Origin: Castellaniella daejeonensis
GTDB taxonomy: Bacteria; Pseudomonadota; Gammaproteobacteria; Burkholderiales; Burkholderiaceae_B
NCBI RefSeq assembly: GCF_039523555.1
Contig: NZ_BAAAFN010000015.1
Coordinates: 744,001 to 808,000 of the forward strand
Length of the DNA: 64,000 nt
Reading direction: 5' to 3'
The notes under the pieces are model-generated. The model was given only the letters and a program-made list of their open reading frames with translations, had not been told where the DNA came from and did no database searches. Position numbers and translations under genes: made by a program. Shown one piece after another: positions 37,704-45,883 of the stretch; the stretch's first letter is position 1; each line of letters opens with the position of its first letter.

Positions 37704-38774
37704 TCACGGTACCGGTCCGCAGTCGGCCGGGCCTGGCTCCGCATCCGGGTTCCCGCCGGTGTTCCCGGCGCGTCCTGCCGTATCTTCGATCATGCCGGGA
37801 TCGGGCGGCTGGCTGCTTTCCGGTTCCATGTCCGGTGCTGCCGGACCTTCTCCGGGCGTCGCGGGCGTGATCGCGCCGCCATTCGCGGGCGGCGAGCCTG
37901 CCGTGCCGTGTCCGTCGTTCCATTCCGGGGATCCCGGCGCCCATCCGGGCGGGATGGATGCCGCGCCGTGCGTCACGCGCCCGTCGGGCAGGTCCGGCCA
38001 CGCGGCCGGGTGCGAATGCATGGCGATGCTGACGCGGCGGCGAAAGGGCAGGTAGCCGGCCGACATCAGGCGCGCCTGGGCGGGGTCGCCGGCCAGGGGC
38101 GCCAGGACGCGCACGATGGCTGCCATGCCCGGCAGCATGGGGCGATGCGGCCATGAGAGTTCCAGGACCAGTGTGTTGGCTTCGTGGATGGTCAGGCCGG
38201 ATCGGGGGCCGCGTCCCGCGGGCCAGCTCTGGGCCAGCCGGCGGGCCTGCTGCCGTTCCTGGTAGTCATTGCGGATCAGCGGCTGGCCCGGATGATCGCG
38301 CTGGCCGCGGAGTTCGGGGTCGGCATGGTCCAGGAATGCATCGGGAGAAGGCTGCGCGATGCGGATGTGCCAGGGCACGCCCAGCACGGCCCGGCGCTCA
38401 TGCAGTGCCCGGCCGGCGGCGCGCGAATCCGGGTAGGCCATGCGCAATCCGTGCTCGAAGGCCTGGGCAATGGCGTGCGGCCGGGCCTGGCGTGTGGCGC
38501 CGGCCCGGGCGGCTTCCACCAGGGCCAGGCTGAGCGTCTGCCGCAGGCCCGACCAGTGCGCGGTTTCCACGCCGCCCAGTCCCAGCGTCAGGATCGGAAG
38601 GGCGGCCAGCAGGAAACCCGCCATCCCGGCGCCCCGCTGACGGTGGCGCGACGCGAGGCCGCCAGGGGCGCGATGGCGTGTCGGGCCGGCAGCGGCCGGG
38701 TGCGCGTGCGGCTGCGGGCAGTGGATGGGTCTGGCGCGGGACGGGCCGGGCGCAGCGGGGCATGGGGTCGGCAT
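37704..38774 (-). CDS. TadE-like pilus-assembly-type protein, orphan
   Basis: A 356-residue hypothetical protein with a TadE-like leader: RHRQRGAGMAGFLLAALPILTLGLGGVE, a basic stretch with RQRG and then a single hydrophobic segment. The usual glutamate five residues into the mature part appears to be lacking. An extracytoplasmic domain of about 200 residues follows, then a Pro/Gly/Glu-rich, probably disordered tail. No Tad/Flp, secretin or ATPase gene is nearby. The start is uncertain: ATG at 38774 used; TTG at 38819 is possible. The N-terminal 45 residues are Pro/Ala/His-rich and may not all be real. Function unknown. Confidence 0.6.
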   Translation of the reverse strand: MPTPCPAAPGPSRARPIHCPQPHAHPAAAGPTRHRAPGGLASRHRQRGAGMAGFLLAALPILTLGLGGVETAHWSGLRQTLSLALVEAARAGATRQARPHAIAQAFEHGLRMAYPDSRAAGRALHERRAVLGVPWHIRIAQPSPDAFLDHADPELRGQRDHPGQPLIRNDYQERQQARRLAQSWPAGRGPRSGLTIHEANTLVLELSWPHRPMLPGMAAIVRVLAPLAGDPAQARLMSAGYLPFRRRVSIAMHSHPAAWPDLPDGRVTHGAASIPPGWAPGSPEWNDGHGTAGSPPANGGAITPATPGEGPAAPDMEPESSQPPDPGMIEDTAGRAGNTGGNPDAEPGPADCGPVP

Positions 38775-38886
38775 GCCGGGCAGTATGCGGCCGGCGGACT
38801 GGCCCGGATAGTGCGGCAATTACCCCGTGACCGGGGTGTCGCATGCTGCCGCGGCCGCGTGGTGCAGGAGAGATTCGCCCGGACGT

Positions 38887-39819
38887 TCAGTGCAGCGTGT
38901 CCGTGCCGGGCACTTGCAACACGTCGGGGCCGTCGGCGAACAGGGCGGCGCAGTCGACCGCATCGAAATCGTAGGGCAGGCCGCAGAAATTGCAGGTGAT
39001 GTGCACGCGGCCCTGTTCGGCCAGGATGCCGTCGATTTCCCGGCGCCCCAGCGTGCGCAGCATGTTGGCGACCCTTTCGCGGGTGCAGGGGCAGTGCCAG
39101 CGTACGGTCCGTTCCGGAAAGACCAGCAGGTCGTCTTCCCAGAACAGCCGGTGGATGAGCGTGTCGGTGTCGGTCGTGCGCAGTTCCTCGCTGCCCAGCG
39201 TATCGGCCAGGGTGGCGCAATGCGCCCAGGTGGCATCGGTGTCCTCGGCGCGTTCCGGTGTGCCGGACGGCGCCGATTCGCCCGGCATGCGCTGCAGCAG
39301 CAGGCCGGCGCAGGCCTGGGCGTCGGCGGCGAGCCAGAGCCGGGTGTCCAGCTGCTCCGAATGCTTCATGTAGTGTTCCAGGACAGCGGCGACGGTGTCG
39401 CCTTCCAGGGGTACGATGCCCTGGTAGGCCGTGGCGCCGGCCTTGCGTCCGGCGGGATCGAGCATCACCATGAAACGGCCCTGGCCGTCGGCATTGAGCA
39501 GGTCCTGCAGGCTGGCGTCGGCCGGTGGCGCGGCGTCTTCGCGCAGGTGGGCCGTGGCTCGCAGGTCCAGCGTCGACGTGCATTCGACCATGATGAGGCT
39601 TACGGGCCCGTTGCCCTGGAGCTGCAGGACGACGGAACCGTCGAACTTGATGTTGCTGGCCAGCAGCGCGCTGGCGGCGGCCAGTTCGCCGAGCAGGCCG
39701 ACGAGGACGGGAGGCAGGTCCTGGTGGGCCAGCCCGGTTTGCCAGGCCTGGGTCAGGCGCAGGGCCTGGATGCGGGTGCCGCGGTCGGCGGTCAGGTATT
39801 TCTTCAGGGTATCGCTCAT
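38887..39819 (-). CDS. hslO: Redox-regulated chaperone Hsp33
   Basis: A holdase activated by oxidation of its zinc centre during oxidative stress. In 310 residues the N-terminal domain shows GNGPVSLIMVECTSTLDLRATAHL. The C-terminal switch has C243-P-C245 and C276-N-F-C279, the exact CXC...CXXC zinc site with normal spacing. It lies upstream of the TadE-like gene and downstream of the RDD gene on the same strand. Confidence 0.95.
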   Translation of the reverse strand: MSDTLKKYLTADRGTRIQALRLTQAWQTGLAHQDLPPVLVGLLGELAAASALLASNIKFDGSVVLQLQGNGPVSLIMVECTSTLDLRATAHLREDAAPPADASLQDLLNADGQGRFMVMLDPAGRKAGATAYQGIVPLEGDTVAAVLEHYMKHSEQLDTRLWLAADAQACAGLLLQRMPGESAPSGTPERAEDTDATWAHCATLADTLGSEELRTTDTDTLIHRLFWEDDLLVFPERTVRWHCPCTRERVANMLRTLGRREIDGILAEQGRVHITCNFCGLPYDFDAVDCAALFADGPDVLQVPGTDTLH

Positions 39820-39853
39820 TCGGGAATTCCGGAAGGCACGCCCGGATGCGGGG

Positions 39854-40372
39854 TCAGGCGGCGGTGGCGGGGCGCAGGTCGCGCAGTTCGGTGCCGAGCA
39901 GCCGGTCGTGCAGGAACTGGCCCTGGGGGTCGATCCAGGTCCAGAGGAAGATCGAGAAGGGGGCGCAGACGACCAGCAGATCGAACGAGGCCCAGCCCGT
40001 GGCGCGCGACAGCCCGGCGATCGCCAGGGCCGTGAGCAGCGGCAGCGGCCACAGCAGCAGGTAGCGCAGCAGCATCCGCCGGCCCCGCAGGGGACGGCCG
40101 CCCCGGTCAGTGAGGCGGATGTTCCAGGTCTTCATCGGCAGGGTCTGGCCGCCGCGTCGCCAGCAGGCCAGGAAGTAGATGCCGATGGCGAGAAAGAGGA
40201 ACGCCTGCCTGCCGTGGCGCAGCATCAGGCCGCTGCGGCTCTGGGTCAGCGTGTCGAACAGGTAGCCCGCCAGAAACACCACGCCAAAGAGCAGCACGCC
40301 TTCGTACATCATGCAGGCAAAGCGCCGCAGGCGCGGCGGGGCGGCGGGTACGGCCTGGGCTGGATCGGACAT
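39854..40372 (-). CDS. RDD family membrane protein
   Basis: A 172-residue membrane protein. RRFACMMYEGVLLFGVVFLAGYLFD opens the RDD domain, although the usual Arg-Asp pair of the first motif reads differently (MYEG). GQTLPMKTWNIRLTDRGGRPL is the conserved loop, and IDPQGQFLHDRLLGTELRDL the C-terminal motif with the conserved Asp. Two to three further hydrophobic segments. Function unknown; such proteins are proposed transporters. It lies 34 bp upstream of hslO and may be co-transcribed. Confidence 0.87.
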   Translation of the reverse strand: MSDPAQAVPAAPPRLRRFACMMYEGVLLFGVVFLAGYLFDTLTQSRSGLMLRHGRQAFLFLAIGIYFLACWRRGGQTLPMKTWNIRLTDRGGRPLRGRRMLLRYLLLWPLPLLTALAIAGLSRATGWASFDLLVVCAPFSIFLWTWIDPQGQFLHDRLLGTELRDLRPATAA

Positions 40373-40461
40373 GGCGATGCGGATGAAACTCGGAAACCGC
40401 CCATTATCGCTGAAAACACGGGGGCCGATGTCCCGCCCGGCGCGCCGGGCGGAAATGCAAA

Positions 40462-40482
40462 GGCCGCCCGATGGGGGCGGCC
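40462..40482 (-). terminator. Terminator of the 62-residue protein gene
   Basis: An 8-bp stem GGCCGCCC (40462-40469) / GGGCGGCC (40475-40482). On the reverse strand the hairpin is followed by TTTGCATTT. It lies 22 bp after the stop of the gene at 40504-40692. Confidence 0.65.
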
Positions 40483-40503
40483 CGGAGAACCTGCGGAACA
40501 GGA

Positions 40504-40692
40504 TCAGTTGGCGGTGCGGATCGTGTGATGCACGCGGCCTTCGGGGGCCTTGAAGAAGCCGGCCACCTTCTGGAACATGCGCTTGATGGCGCGGTCCAGG
40601 GCGTATTCCTGCTGGGCCTCGATGGCTTCTTGCAGCAGTTGGCGCTCCAGGGCGTCGGTCAGACGGATGTCGGTGTTCTGCAGGGTCTTCAT
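40504..40692 (-). CDS. Small conserved-looking protein, 62 residues, unknown function
   Basis: It has its own promoter, ribosome site (AGAGG, 6 bases before the ATG) and terminator, so it is convincingly a gene. No domain is recognised. The middle, ALERQLLQEAIEAQQEYALDRAIKRMFQKVAGFF, looks like two amphipathic helices, the second basic and ending in an aromatic pair. A membrane-surface or nucleic-acid role is possible, not shown. No signal peptide, no cysteine. The upstream palindromes suggest tight regulation. Confidence 0.72.
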   Translation of the reverse strand: MKTLQNTDIRLTDALERQLLQEAIEAQQEYALDRAIKRMFQKVAGFFKAPEGRVHHTIRTAN

Positions 40693-40694
40693 AG

Positions 40695-40710
40695 CAAGCC
40701 TCTTTGCTTG
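40695..40710 (-). promoter_or_regulatory. Hairpin presenting the ribosome site of the 62-residue gene
   Basis: The inverted repeat CAAGC (40695-40699) / GCTTG (40706-40710) places the AGAGG ribosome site in and next to the six-base loop of the mRNA. A second small hairpin GAGCG (40716-40720) / CGCTC (40724-40728) lies directly before it. Translational control is possible but inferred. Confidence 0.35.
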
Positions 40711-40728
40711 AGAAAGAGCGTTTCGCTC

Positions 40729-40769
40729 GGGTTAACCCTATTATAGGGAAAACCCTAGGATGAAAGCAA
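40729..40769 (-). promoter_or_regulatory. Promoter with three overlapping perfect palindromes
   Basis: On the reverse strand: -35 TTGCTT (40764-40769), 18-base spacer, -10 TATAAT (40740-40745). Three perfect palindromes cover the -10 and spacer: GGGTTAACCC (40729-40738), CCCTATTATAGGG (40736-40748) and TAGGGAAAACCCTA (40744-40757), sharing GGG/CCC arms. This is operator-like architecture for a dimeric repressor binding in tandem. The regulator is not known. Confidence 0.7.
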
Positions 40770-40819
40770 GCCGCCAGAGGATCCTGTCGCCCGGTCCTGC
40801 ATTTTCCGTGGCAAAAACC

Positions 40820-42361
40820 CTACGTCTTGTCGCGGTAGCCCGCCGCCACCAGCTCGAACTGGAACAGTCGGCAGTCCAGGGCGCCGTTGTGCAGGGGGTG
40901 GCGCCGCCGGGCCTTCAGCCGCATCCGGCCGGGCAGGTCGAGGTCGCTGGTGATGATGTTGAGCTGCCAGCCGCCGTAGTGGCGCTTCAGCCAGCTTGCC
41001 CATTCGGGCCAGAGGTCGCCGTCCTCGTCCGCCAGCCGCTCGCCGTAGGGCGGGTTGGTGACGATCCAGCCCGCTGGCGCTGGCGGCGGCATCTGGCGCG
41101 CATCGCAGACCTCGAAGCGGATCGTGTCGGGGCTCAGGTGGGCGCGTTCGGCATTGGCGCGCGCCGCCTCGATGGCGTCCGGCTGGATGTCGCACCCCAC
41201 CAGGGGCTGTTCCAGGCGCGGGGCGATCCGCGCACGGGCGTCTTCCTTCAGGTCGCGCCACAGGCGGGCGTCGTGGACGCGCAGCCGCTCGAAACCGAAG
41301 GGCCGCCAGATGCCCGGCGGCACGCCCAGGGCGATCCAGGCCGCTTCGATCAGCAGGGTGCCGCTGCCGCAGAAGGGGTCCAGCAGGGGCGCGTCCAGCG
41401 GCCAGTCGGACAGGGCCAGCAGGCCGGCCGCCAGGTTCTCGCGCAGCGGCGCTTCGCCCTTGTCCAGGCGCCAGCCGCGCTTGAACAGGGATTCGCCCGA
41501 GACGTCCAGGTACAGCGTGGCGTACCGCTCGTCCAGGAACAGGTGGACCCGGGCATCCGGGCGGACGGTGTCGATGTCCGGCCGCGCGCCTTCACGCTCG
41601 CGCAGGCGGTCGCAGATGCCGTCCTTGGCCCGCAGGTTGCAGTATTGCAGGCTGCGCATGGGGCTGCGGATGGCCGAGGTATCCACCCGCAGGGACTGTT
41701 CGGGCCCGAACCAGCGTTCCCATTCGGTGTCGCGCGCCAGGGCCAGGATGTCGTCCTCGTCGTGGACTTCGGCCCGTGCGACCTGGACCAGGATGCGGGT
41801 GGCCAGGCGGGAATACAGATTGGCGCGCAGCACGCCGGCCCAGTCCGCCCGGAAGTGGCAGCCGGCGCGTCCGGCGCGGACGGCGTCGTGGCCGAGCGCC
41901 TGCAGTTCCAGCATCAGGGCTTCTTCCAGGCCGTGCGGGCAGGGGGCGAAGGCCTCGAAGGTTTCGGACATGCGCGGCTGGCGCGGTGCGCGGGGCAGGC
42001 GCTGGATGCGCGGCTGGCCGTCGTCCGGAGAATCCGGCCGGGCATGGCCGGGGCGGGCCTTGTTCGCGTCGGACCTGCCGGTGCGATCCCGCGTCGGCGC
42101 GCCGGATTGCGGGCGCGAGGGATGCCCGGGCGCAGCGTCGCGGGCGGGGCGCCGGGACTTGGCCTTTTGTCCGGTATCGGTGCCAGTGCCGGTTTCCGGG
42201 CGCGTCTGCTGCGCGTGTTCCCGCAGCGCCGCCTGGCGCGCGCGGGCGCCCGAGCGCTTGCGGGGCTTCTCGCCCGATTCGGCGCGTTCGGCAGGAGCCT
42301 TTCTTTCGGCGGGGGCCTTTTTCTTCAGGCTGAGGGTCTTGCGTGTCGTGGAATCGTTCAT
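40820..42361 (-). CDS. rlmL: THUMP-domain class I rRNA methyltransferase, RlmL type
   Basis: Predicted to make N2-methylguanosine in 23S rRNA (G2445 in E. coli, RlmL half). From residue 131 (MSETFEAFAPCPHGLEEALM) the protein has a ferredoxin-like/THUMP part. The methyltransferase domain follows, with the SAM site LLDPFCGSGTLLIEAAWIA and catalytic NPPYGERL. The RlmK half of the E. coli fusion is absent, as usual in betaproteobacteria. Residues 1-130 are an Arg/Lys/Ala/Pro-rich, disordered extension. A start at codon 131 has no visible ribosome site, so the long form is kept. Confidence 0.88.
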   Translation of the reverse strand: MNDSTTRKTLSLKKKAPAERKAPAERAESGEKPRKRSGARARQAALREHAQQTRPETGTGTDTGQKAKSRRPARDAAPGHPSRPQSGAPTRDRTGRSDANKARPGHARPDSPDDGQPRIQRLPRAPRQPRMSETFEAFAPCPHGLEEALMLELQALGHDAVRAGRAGCHFRADWAGVLRANLYSRLATRILVQVARAEVHDEDDILALARDTEWERWFGPEQSLRVDTSAIRSPMRSLQYCNLRAKDGICDRLREREGARPDIDTVRPDARVHLFLDERYATLYLDVSGESLFKRGWRLDKGEAPLRENLAAGLLALSDWPLDAPLLDPFCGSGTLLIEAAWIALGVPPGIWRPFGFERLRVHDARLWRDLKEDARARIAPRLEQPLVGCDIQPDAIEAARANAERAHLSPDTIRFEVCDARQMPPPAPAGWIVTNPPYGERLADEDGDLWPEWASWLKRHYGGWQLNIITSDLDLPGRMRLKARRRHPLHNGALDCRLFQFELVAAGYRDKT

Positions 42362-42367
42362 CGGCGA

Positions 42368-42784
42368 TCAGAAGGGTTTGACGACCACCAGGATCAGGAC
42401 CAGCAACAGCAGCAGGACCGGGATTTCGTTGAACCAGCGGAAGTAGCGGTGGGAATGCCGGCAGGTGCCGGCGGTAAGGGTGCCCAGGTGATGGCGGCAG
42501 GCCAGATGGAAGACCAGCAGGCCGGCCACGGCCAGCAGTTTGGCATGCATCCAGCCCTGGCCGCGGCCGATGCCGTAGCCCAGCCACAGCCACAGGCCCA
42601 GCATCAGCGCCAGAACCCCCAGCGGCGTCATGAAGCGGTACAGGCGCCGCGCCATGCCGAGCAGCGTGGCGCGTACGGCAGGGTCTTCGGCCTGGGCCAG
42701 GTTGACGTAGATGCGCGGCAGGTAGAACAGCCCGGCGAACCAGGATGTGACGAACAGGATATGGAAGGCCTTGACCCAGAGCAT
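42368..42784 (-). CDS. hemJ: HemJ/CopD-family membrane protein (protoporphyrinogen oxidase)
   Basis: A 138-residue protein with four hydrophobic segments. MLWVKAFHILFVTSWFAGLFYLPRIYVNLA has the conserved His of HemJ, MHAKLLAVAGLLVFH the second His region, and RYFRWFNEIPVLLLLLVLILVVVKPF the C-terminal motif. HemJ oxidises protoporphyrinogen IX in heme synthesis in bacteria lacking HemG/HemY. Start ATG at 42784 with AGGA 5 bases away; the upstream in-frame extension is rejected. It ends 6 bp before rlmL begins. Confidence 0.88.
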   Translation of the reverse strand: MLWVKAFHILFVTSWFAGLFYLPRIYVNLAQAEDPAVRATLLGMARRLYRFMTPLGVLALMLGLWLWLGYGIGRGQGWMHAKLLAVAGLLVFHLACRHHLGTLTAGTCRHSHRYFRWFNEIPVLLLLLVLILVVVKPF

Positions 42785-42863
42785 GGGGATCCTTGATATG
42801 ACGATGGGATGCACGCATTCGCCAGGCACGGCGCAGTCCGCCGGGACTGCGCCGTATCCGGGC

Positions 42864-44129
42864 TCATCCTCGCAGCTGGCCTTCGCCGGTCAGCACCCAT
42901 TTCTGGATGGTCAGGCCTTCGAGCCCGACCGGGCCGCGGGCGTGCAGGCGGTTGGTGGAAATGCCGATCTCCGCGCCCAGACCGTATTCGTAGCCGTCGG
43001 CGAAGCAGGTGGGCAGGTTGACGTAGACCGAGCTGGAATCGACTTCGCGCTGGAAGCGCTGGGCGGCGGAAAGGTCCTCGGTGACGATGGATTCGGTGTG
43101 CTCGGAGCTGTAGCGGGCGATGTGATCCATGGCTTCGTCCAGGGAGTCGACCACGCGCACGGCCAGGATGGGGGCGTGGAATTCCGTGGCCCAGTCTTCT
43201 TCCGTGGCCGGGATCGATCCGGGCAGCAGCACCGCCGCGCGCGGGCAGGCGCGCAGTTCGACCCCCAGTTCGGCGAAGCGGGCTCCGGCGCGCGGCAGCC
43301 AGGCGTCGGCGATGTCCGCGTGCACCAGCAGGGTTTCCATGGCGCCGCAGATGCCGGTCCGGTAGGTCTTGGCGTTGATCGCGATGTCCAGCGCGCGGTC
43401 CGGGTCGGCCGCCTTGTCGATGTAGACGTGGCAGTTGCCTTCCAGGTGCTTGATCAGGGGCACGCGCGATTCGTCGGCCAGGCGGGCGATGAGGCTCTTG
43501 CCGCCGCGCGGGATGATGACGTCGATCCATTCCGGGTGGGTGATCATCTCGCCCACGGCGGCGCGGTCGGTGGTGTCCACGACCTGCACGGCGTGCGGAG
43601 GCAGCCCGGCGGCTTCCAGGCCGGACTGGATGATGGTGCCCAGGGCGCGGTTGGAATGGAAGGCCTCGCTGCCGCCGCGCAGGATGGTGGCGTTGCCGGA
43701 TTTGAGGCACAGGGCGGCGGCGTCGATGGTCACGTTCGGCCGGGATTCGTAGATGATGCCGATCACGCCCAGGGGCACGCGCATGCGGGCCACGCGCATG
43801 CCGTTGGGCCGGGTGGTGGTTTCGCTGAGGCTGCCGATCGGGTCGGGCATGGCGGCGATCTGGAGCAGGCCTTCGATCATCAGGTCCAGCGACCGGTCGG
43901 ACAGGCGCAGGCGGTCCATCATCGGAGCATCCAGCCCGCGTTCGGCGGCGGCGCGCAGATCGCGCGCGTTTTCTTCCTGCAGCCAGGCGCGGCGGGCGCG
44001 CAGGCCGTCGGCCATGGCCCGCAGGGCGGCGGCCTTGGCGGCGCCGGAGGCCGAGCGCAGGATGCGGGCCGCCTGCCGGGCCTGGCGGCCCAGGGTCTGC
44101 ATGGAAAAACCGGTGGTGGTGTCGTTCAT
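42864..44129 (-). CDS. proA: Glutamate-5-semialdehyde dehydrogenase
   Basis: Second step of proline synthesis: NADPH reduction of gamma-glutamyl phosphate. The 421 residues have the ALDH fold with catalytic Cys261 in YRTGICGAMETLLV, IIYESRPNVTIDAAALCLKSGNATILRGGSEA, and the C-terminal LHARGPVGLEGLTIQKW signature. It follows holA after 61 bp. proB is not in the window. Confidence 0.96.
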   Translation of the reverse strand: MNDTTTGFSMQTLGRQARQAARILRSASGAAKAAALRAMADGLRARRAWLQEENARDLRAAAERGLDAPMMDRLRLSDRSLDLMIEGLLQIAAMPDPIGSLSETTTRPNGMRVARMRVPLGVIGIIYESRPNVTIDAAALCLKSGNATILRGGSEAFHSNRALGTIIQSGLEAAGLPPHAVQVVDTTDRAAVGEMITHPEWIDVIIPRGGKSLIARLADESRVPLIKHLEGNCHVYIDKAADPDRALDIAINAKTYRTGICGAMETLLVHADIADAWLPRAGARFAELGVELRACPRAAVLLPGSIPATEEDWATEFHAPILAVRVVDSLDEAMDHIARYSSEHTESIVTEDLSAAQRFQREVDSSSVYVNLPTCFADGYEYGLGAEIGISTNRLHARGPVGLEGLTIQKWVLTGEGQLRG

Positions 44130-44190
44130 GGCATGTCTGTATAAAAGGCCTTCGGGTCCGGCGGGCTGGCCGGCGAGAAGGGGGCGGCGT

Positions 44191-45240
44191 TCATCGCCGC
44201 GGCGATCCGGCCGTGGCGATGCGCATCACCAGCCGTTCCAGTTCGTCCCAGGGATCCTGCAGCAGGCCGTCCACCGGGATACCCTTGATGATACGGTCGA
44301 TTTCATGGGCGTGGCGCAAGGCCGGCGTCCAGGCGGGCACGGGCACGCGCGCCAGGGCCTGGCGGGCGAGTTTTTCGCGCGCGCCGAACAGGCGCTGGGA
44401 CCGCATCGCCGCATCCAGGCCGCTGCGGGCGTGGGGCGCCAGGCGTGCCAGGATGCGGATTTCCTCGCCCACGGCCCAGAGCACCAGCGGCAGGGCCTCG
44501 CCTTCGGCCCGCAGGCCCCGCAGGACGGTCAGCGCGCGGTCGGCCTGGCCCAGCAGCATGGCATCGCGCAGATCATAGAGATTGTAGCGGGCCACGTTCA
44601 GCACGGCGGCCTGGACCTGTTCCAGGCTGAGCGGCCCGGCCTGGTGCAGCAGGGCGAGCTTCTGCAGTTCCTGGTGGGCGGCCAGCAGGTTGCCTTCGAC
44701 TTTGTCGGCGAGCCAGGCCAGCGTTTCCGGGTCCGCCGTGTGGCCCTGGCGCTTCAGGCGGGCGGCGATCCAGTCCGCCAGCCCCGTGCGGGGGATGGCC
44801 GGGATGTCGGTCCAGGCGGCGCGGGCCTTCAGGGCCTGGACCCATTTGGCCTGCTGGGTGGTCCGGTCCAGCTGCGGCAGGCGGATGAGGATCCGGACGT
44901 CGGGCAGGTGTCCGTCGCCGGCCATCGTGGCGAGCTTCTGCAGGGTGTCCGCGCCGGTCTTGCCAGGCTTGCCGGTGGGCAGACTGATTTCCAGCAGCCG
45001 CAGGTCGCCGAACAGGGACGTATTCTGCGACGCGGCCAGCGCCGTGCCCCAGTCGCTGCGGGCGTCCATGACCAGGTGGGTGCGTTCGGCGCAGCCCAGC
45101 CGGGTGGCGGCGGCGCGGTAGGCATCGGCCGCCTCGGTCACCAGCAGGATCTCGTCGCCGCACAGGACGGTGCAGGCCGGCAGCTCCGGTGTGCCGGCGT
45201 AGTGCTCGGTCAGGCGGTCCGCAGCCGACGCATATGCCAT
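44191..45240 (-). CDS. holA: DNA polymerase III subunit delta
   Basis: Clamp-loader wrench that opens the beta sliding clamp. The 349 residues show PACTVLCGDEILLVTEAADAYRAAA near residues 20-45 and LRLLEISLPTGKPGKTGADTLQKL. The alpha-helical collar domain includes WLADKVEGNLLAAHQELQKLALL, a HolA signature. Position right after lptE is standard. Confidence 0.95.
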   Translation of the reverse strand: MAYASAADRLTEHYAGTPELPACTVLCGDEILLVTEAADAYRAAATRLGCAERTHLVMDARSDWGTALAASQNTSLFGDLRLLEISLPTGKPGKTGADTLQKLATMAGDGHLPDVRILIRLPQLDRTTQQAKWVQALKARAAWTDIPAIPRTGLADWIAARLKRQGHTADPETLAWLADKVEGNLLAAHQELQKLALLHQAGPLSLEQVQAAVLNVARYNLYDLRDAMLLGQADRALTVLRGLRAEGEALPLVLWAVGEEIRILARLAPHARSGLDAAMRSQRLFGAREKLARQALARVPVPAWTPALRHAHEIDRIIKGIPVDGLLQDPWDELERLVMRIATAGSPRR

Positions 45241-45259
45241 GGTCTGGGCCCCGCCCGCG

Positions 45260-45883
45260 CTAGGGCCTGATCGAGGATGGGCCGGCCGGGGGCGTGGCCT
45301 CGAGGACCTTGTCGTCGGGTATGGGAACCACGGGACGGTCGGCGGCGTCGGCGTAGGCGGCCCGGACTTCCGGTGAACTCATGCGGCGCAGGATCTGGTC
45401 GATCAGGCTGTTGCGCATGTCCTTGAAGGTGCGGTCGATCTCGCCTTCCTTGGCCTGGACGATGCGGTCGTTGTAGGGCAGCTCGCGCACGCTGAGCAGG
45501 GTCGTGGGAGGCAGCAGCACGTGGCCCGTGCGGTCCAGCAGTTCGAACTGGAATTCCAGGTTCAGCTCGTATTCCTCGACCCGGCCATCGGCGTCCAGGG
45601 ACAGCTGGCGCAGGTTCTGGGATTCGTTGATCTGGTGCAGGTAGACGTCGGCGTCCTGGCGGCGGTCGGTGAAGCGGGTGCCCGGTGAATTGGCCGAGAT
45701 GGTGCGGCGCAGCCGGGCGCCGAACTCGGAATCCAGGTTGATGTTGGTGTAGAGCGACTGGAAGGGCAGTGGCGTGGCCCCCTTCAGGTGAAAACCGCAG
45801 GCGCCCAGCACCAGCAGGGCCAGGCCGGCCAGGGCAAGGCGCAGGATGCGCGGCACGGAGGTGAAGGAGACCATGGGCATCAT
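45260..45883 (-). CDS. lptE: LPS-assembly lipoprotein LptE
   Basis: Outer-membrane lipoprotein that plugs the LptD barrel. A 207-residue precursor with lipobox LGAC (Cys29) followed by GFHLKGATPLPFQSLYTNI, the typical mature LptE start. RMSSPEVRAAY near residue 170 and a Pro-rich tail close it. ATG at 45883 overlaps the leuS stop (ATGA); the ATG at 45874 is an alternative. leuS-lptE-holA order is conserved. Confidence 0.94.
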   Translation of the reverse strand: MMPMVSFTSVPRILRLALAGLALLVLGACGFHLKGATPLPFQSLYTNINLDSEFGARLRRTISANSPGTRFTDRRQDADVYLHQINESQNLRQLSLDADGRVEEYELNLEFQFELLDRTGHVLLPPTTLLSVRELPYNDRIVQAKEGEIDRTFKDMRNSLIDQILRRMSSPEVRAAYADAADRPVVPIPDDKVLEATPPAGPSSIRP

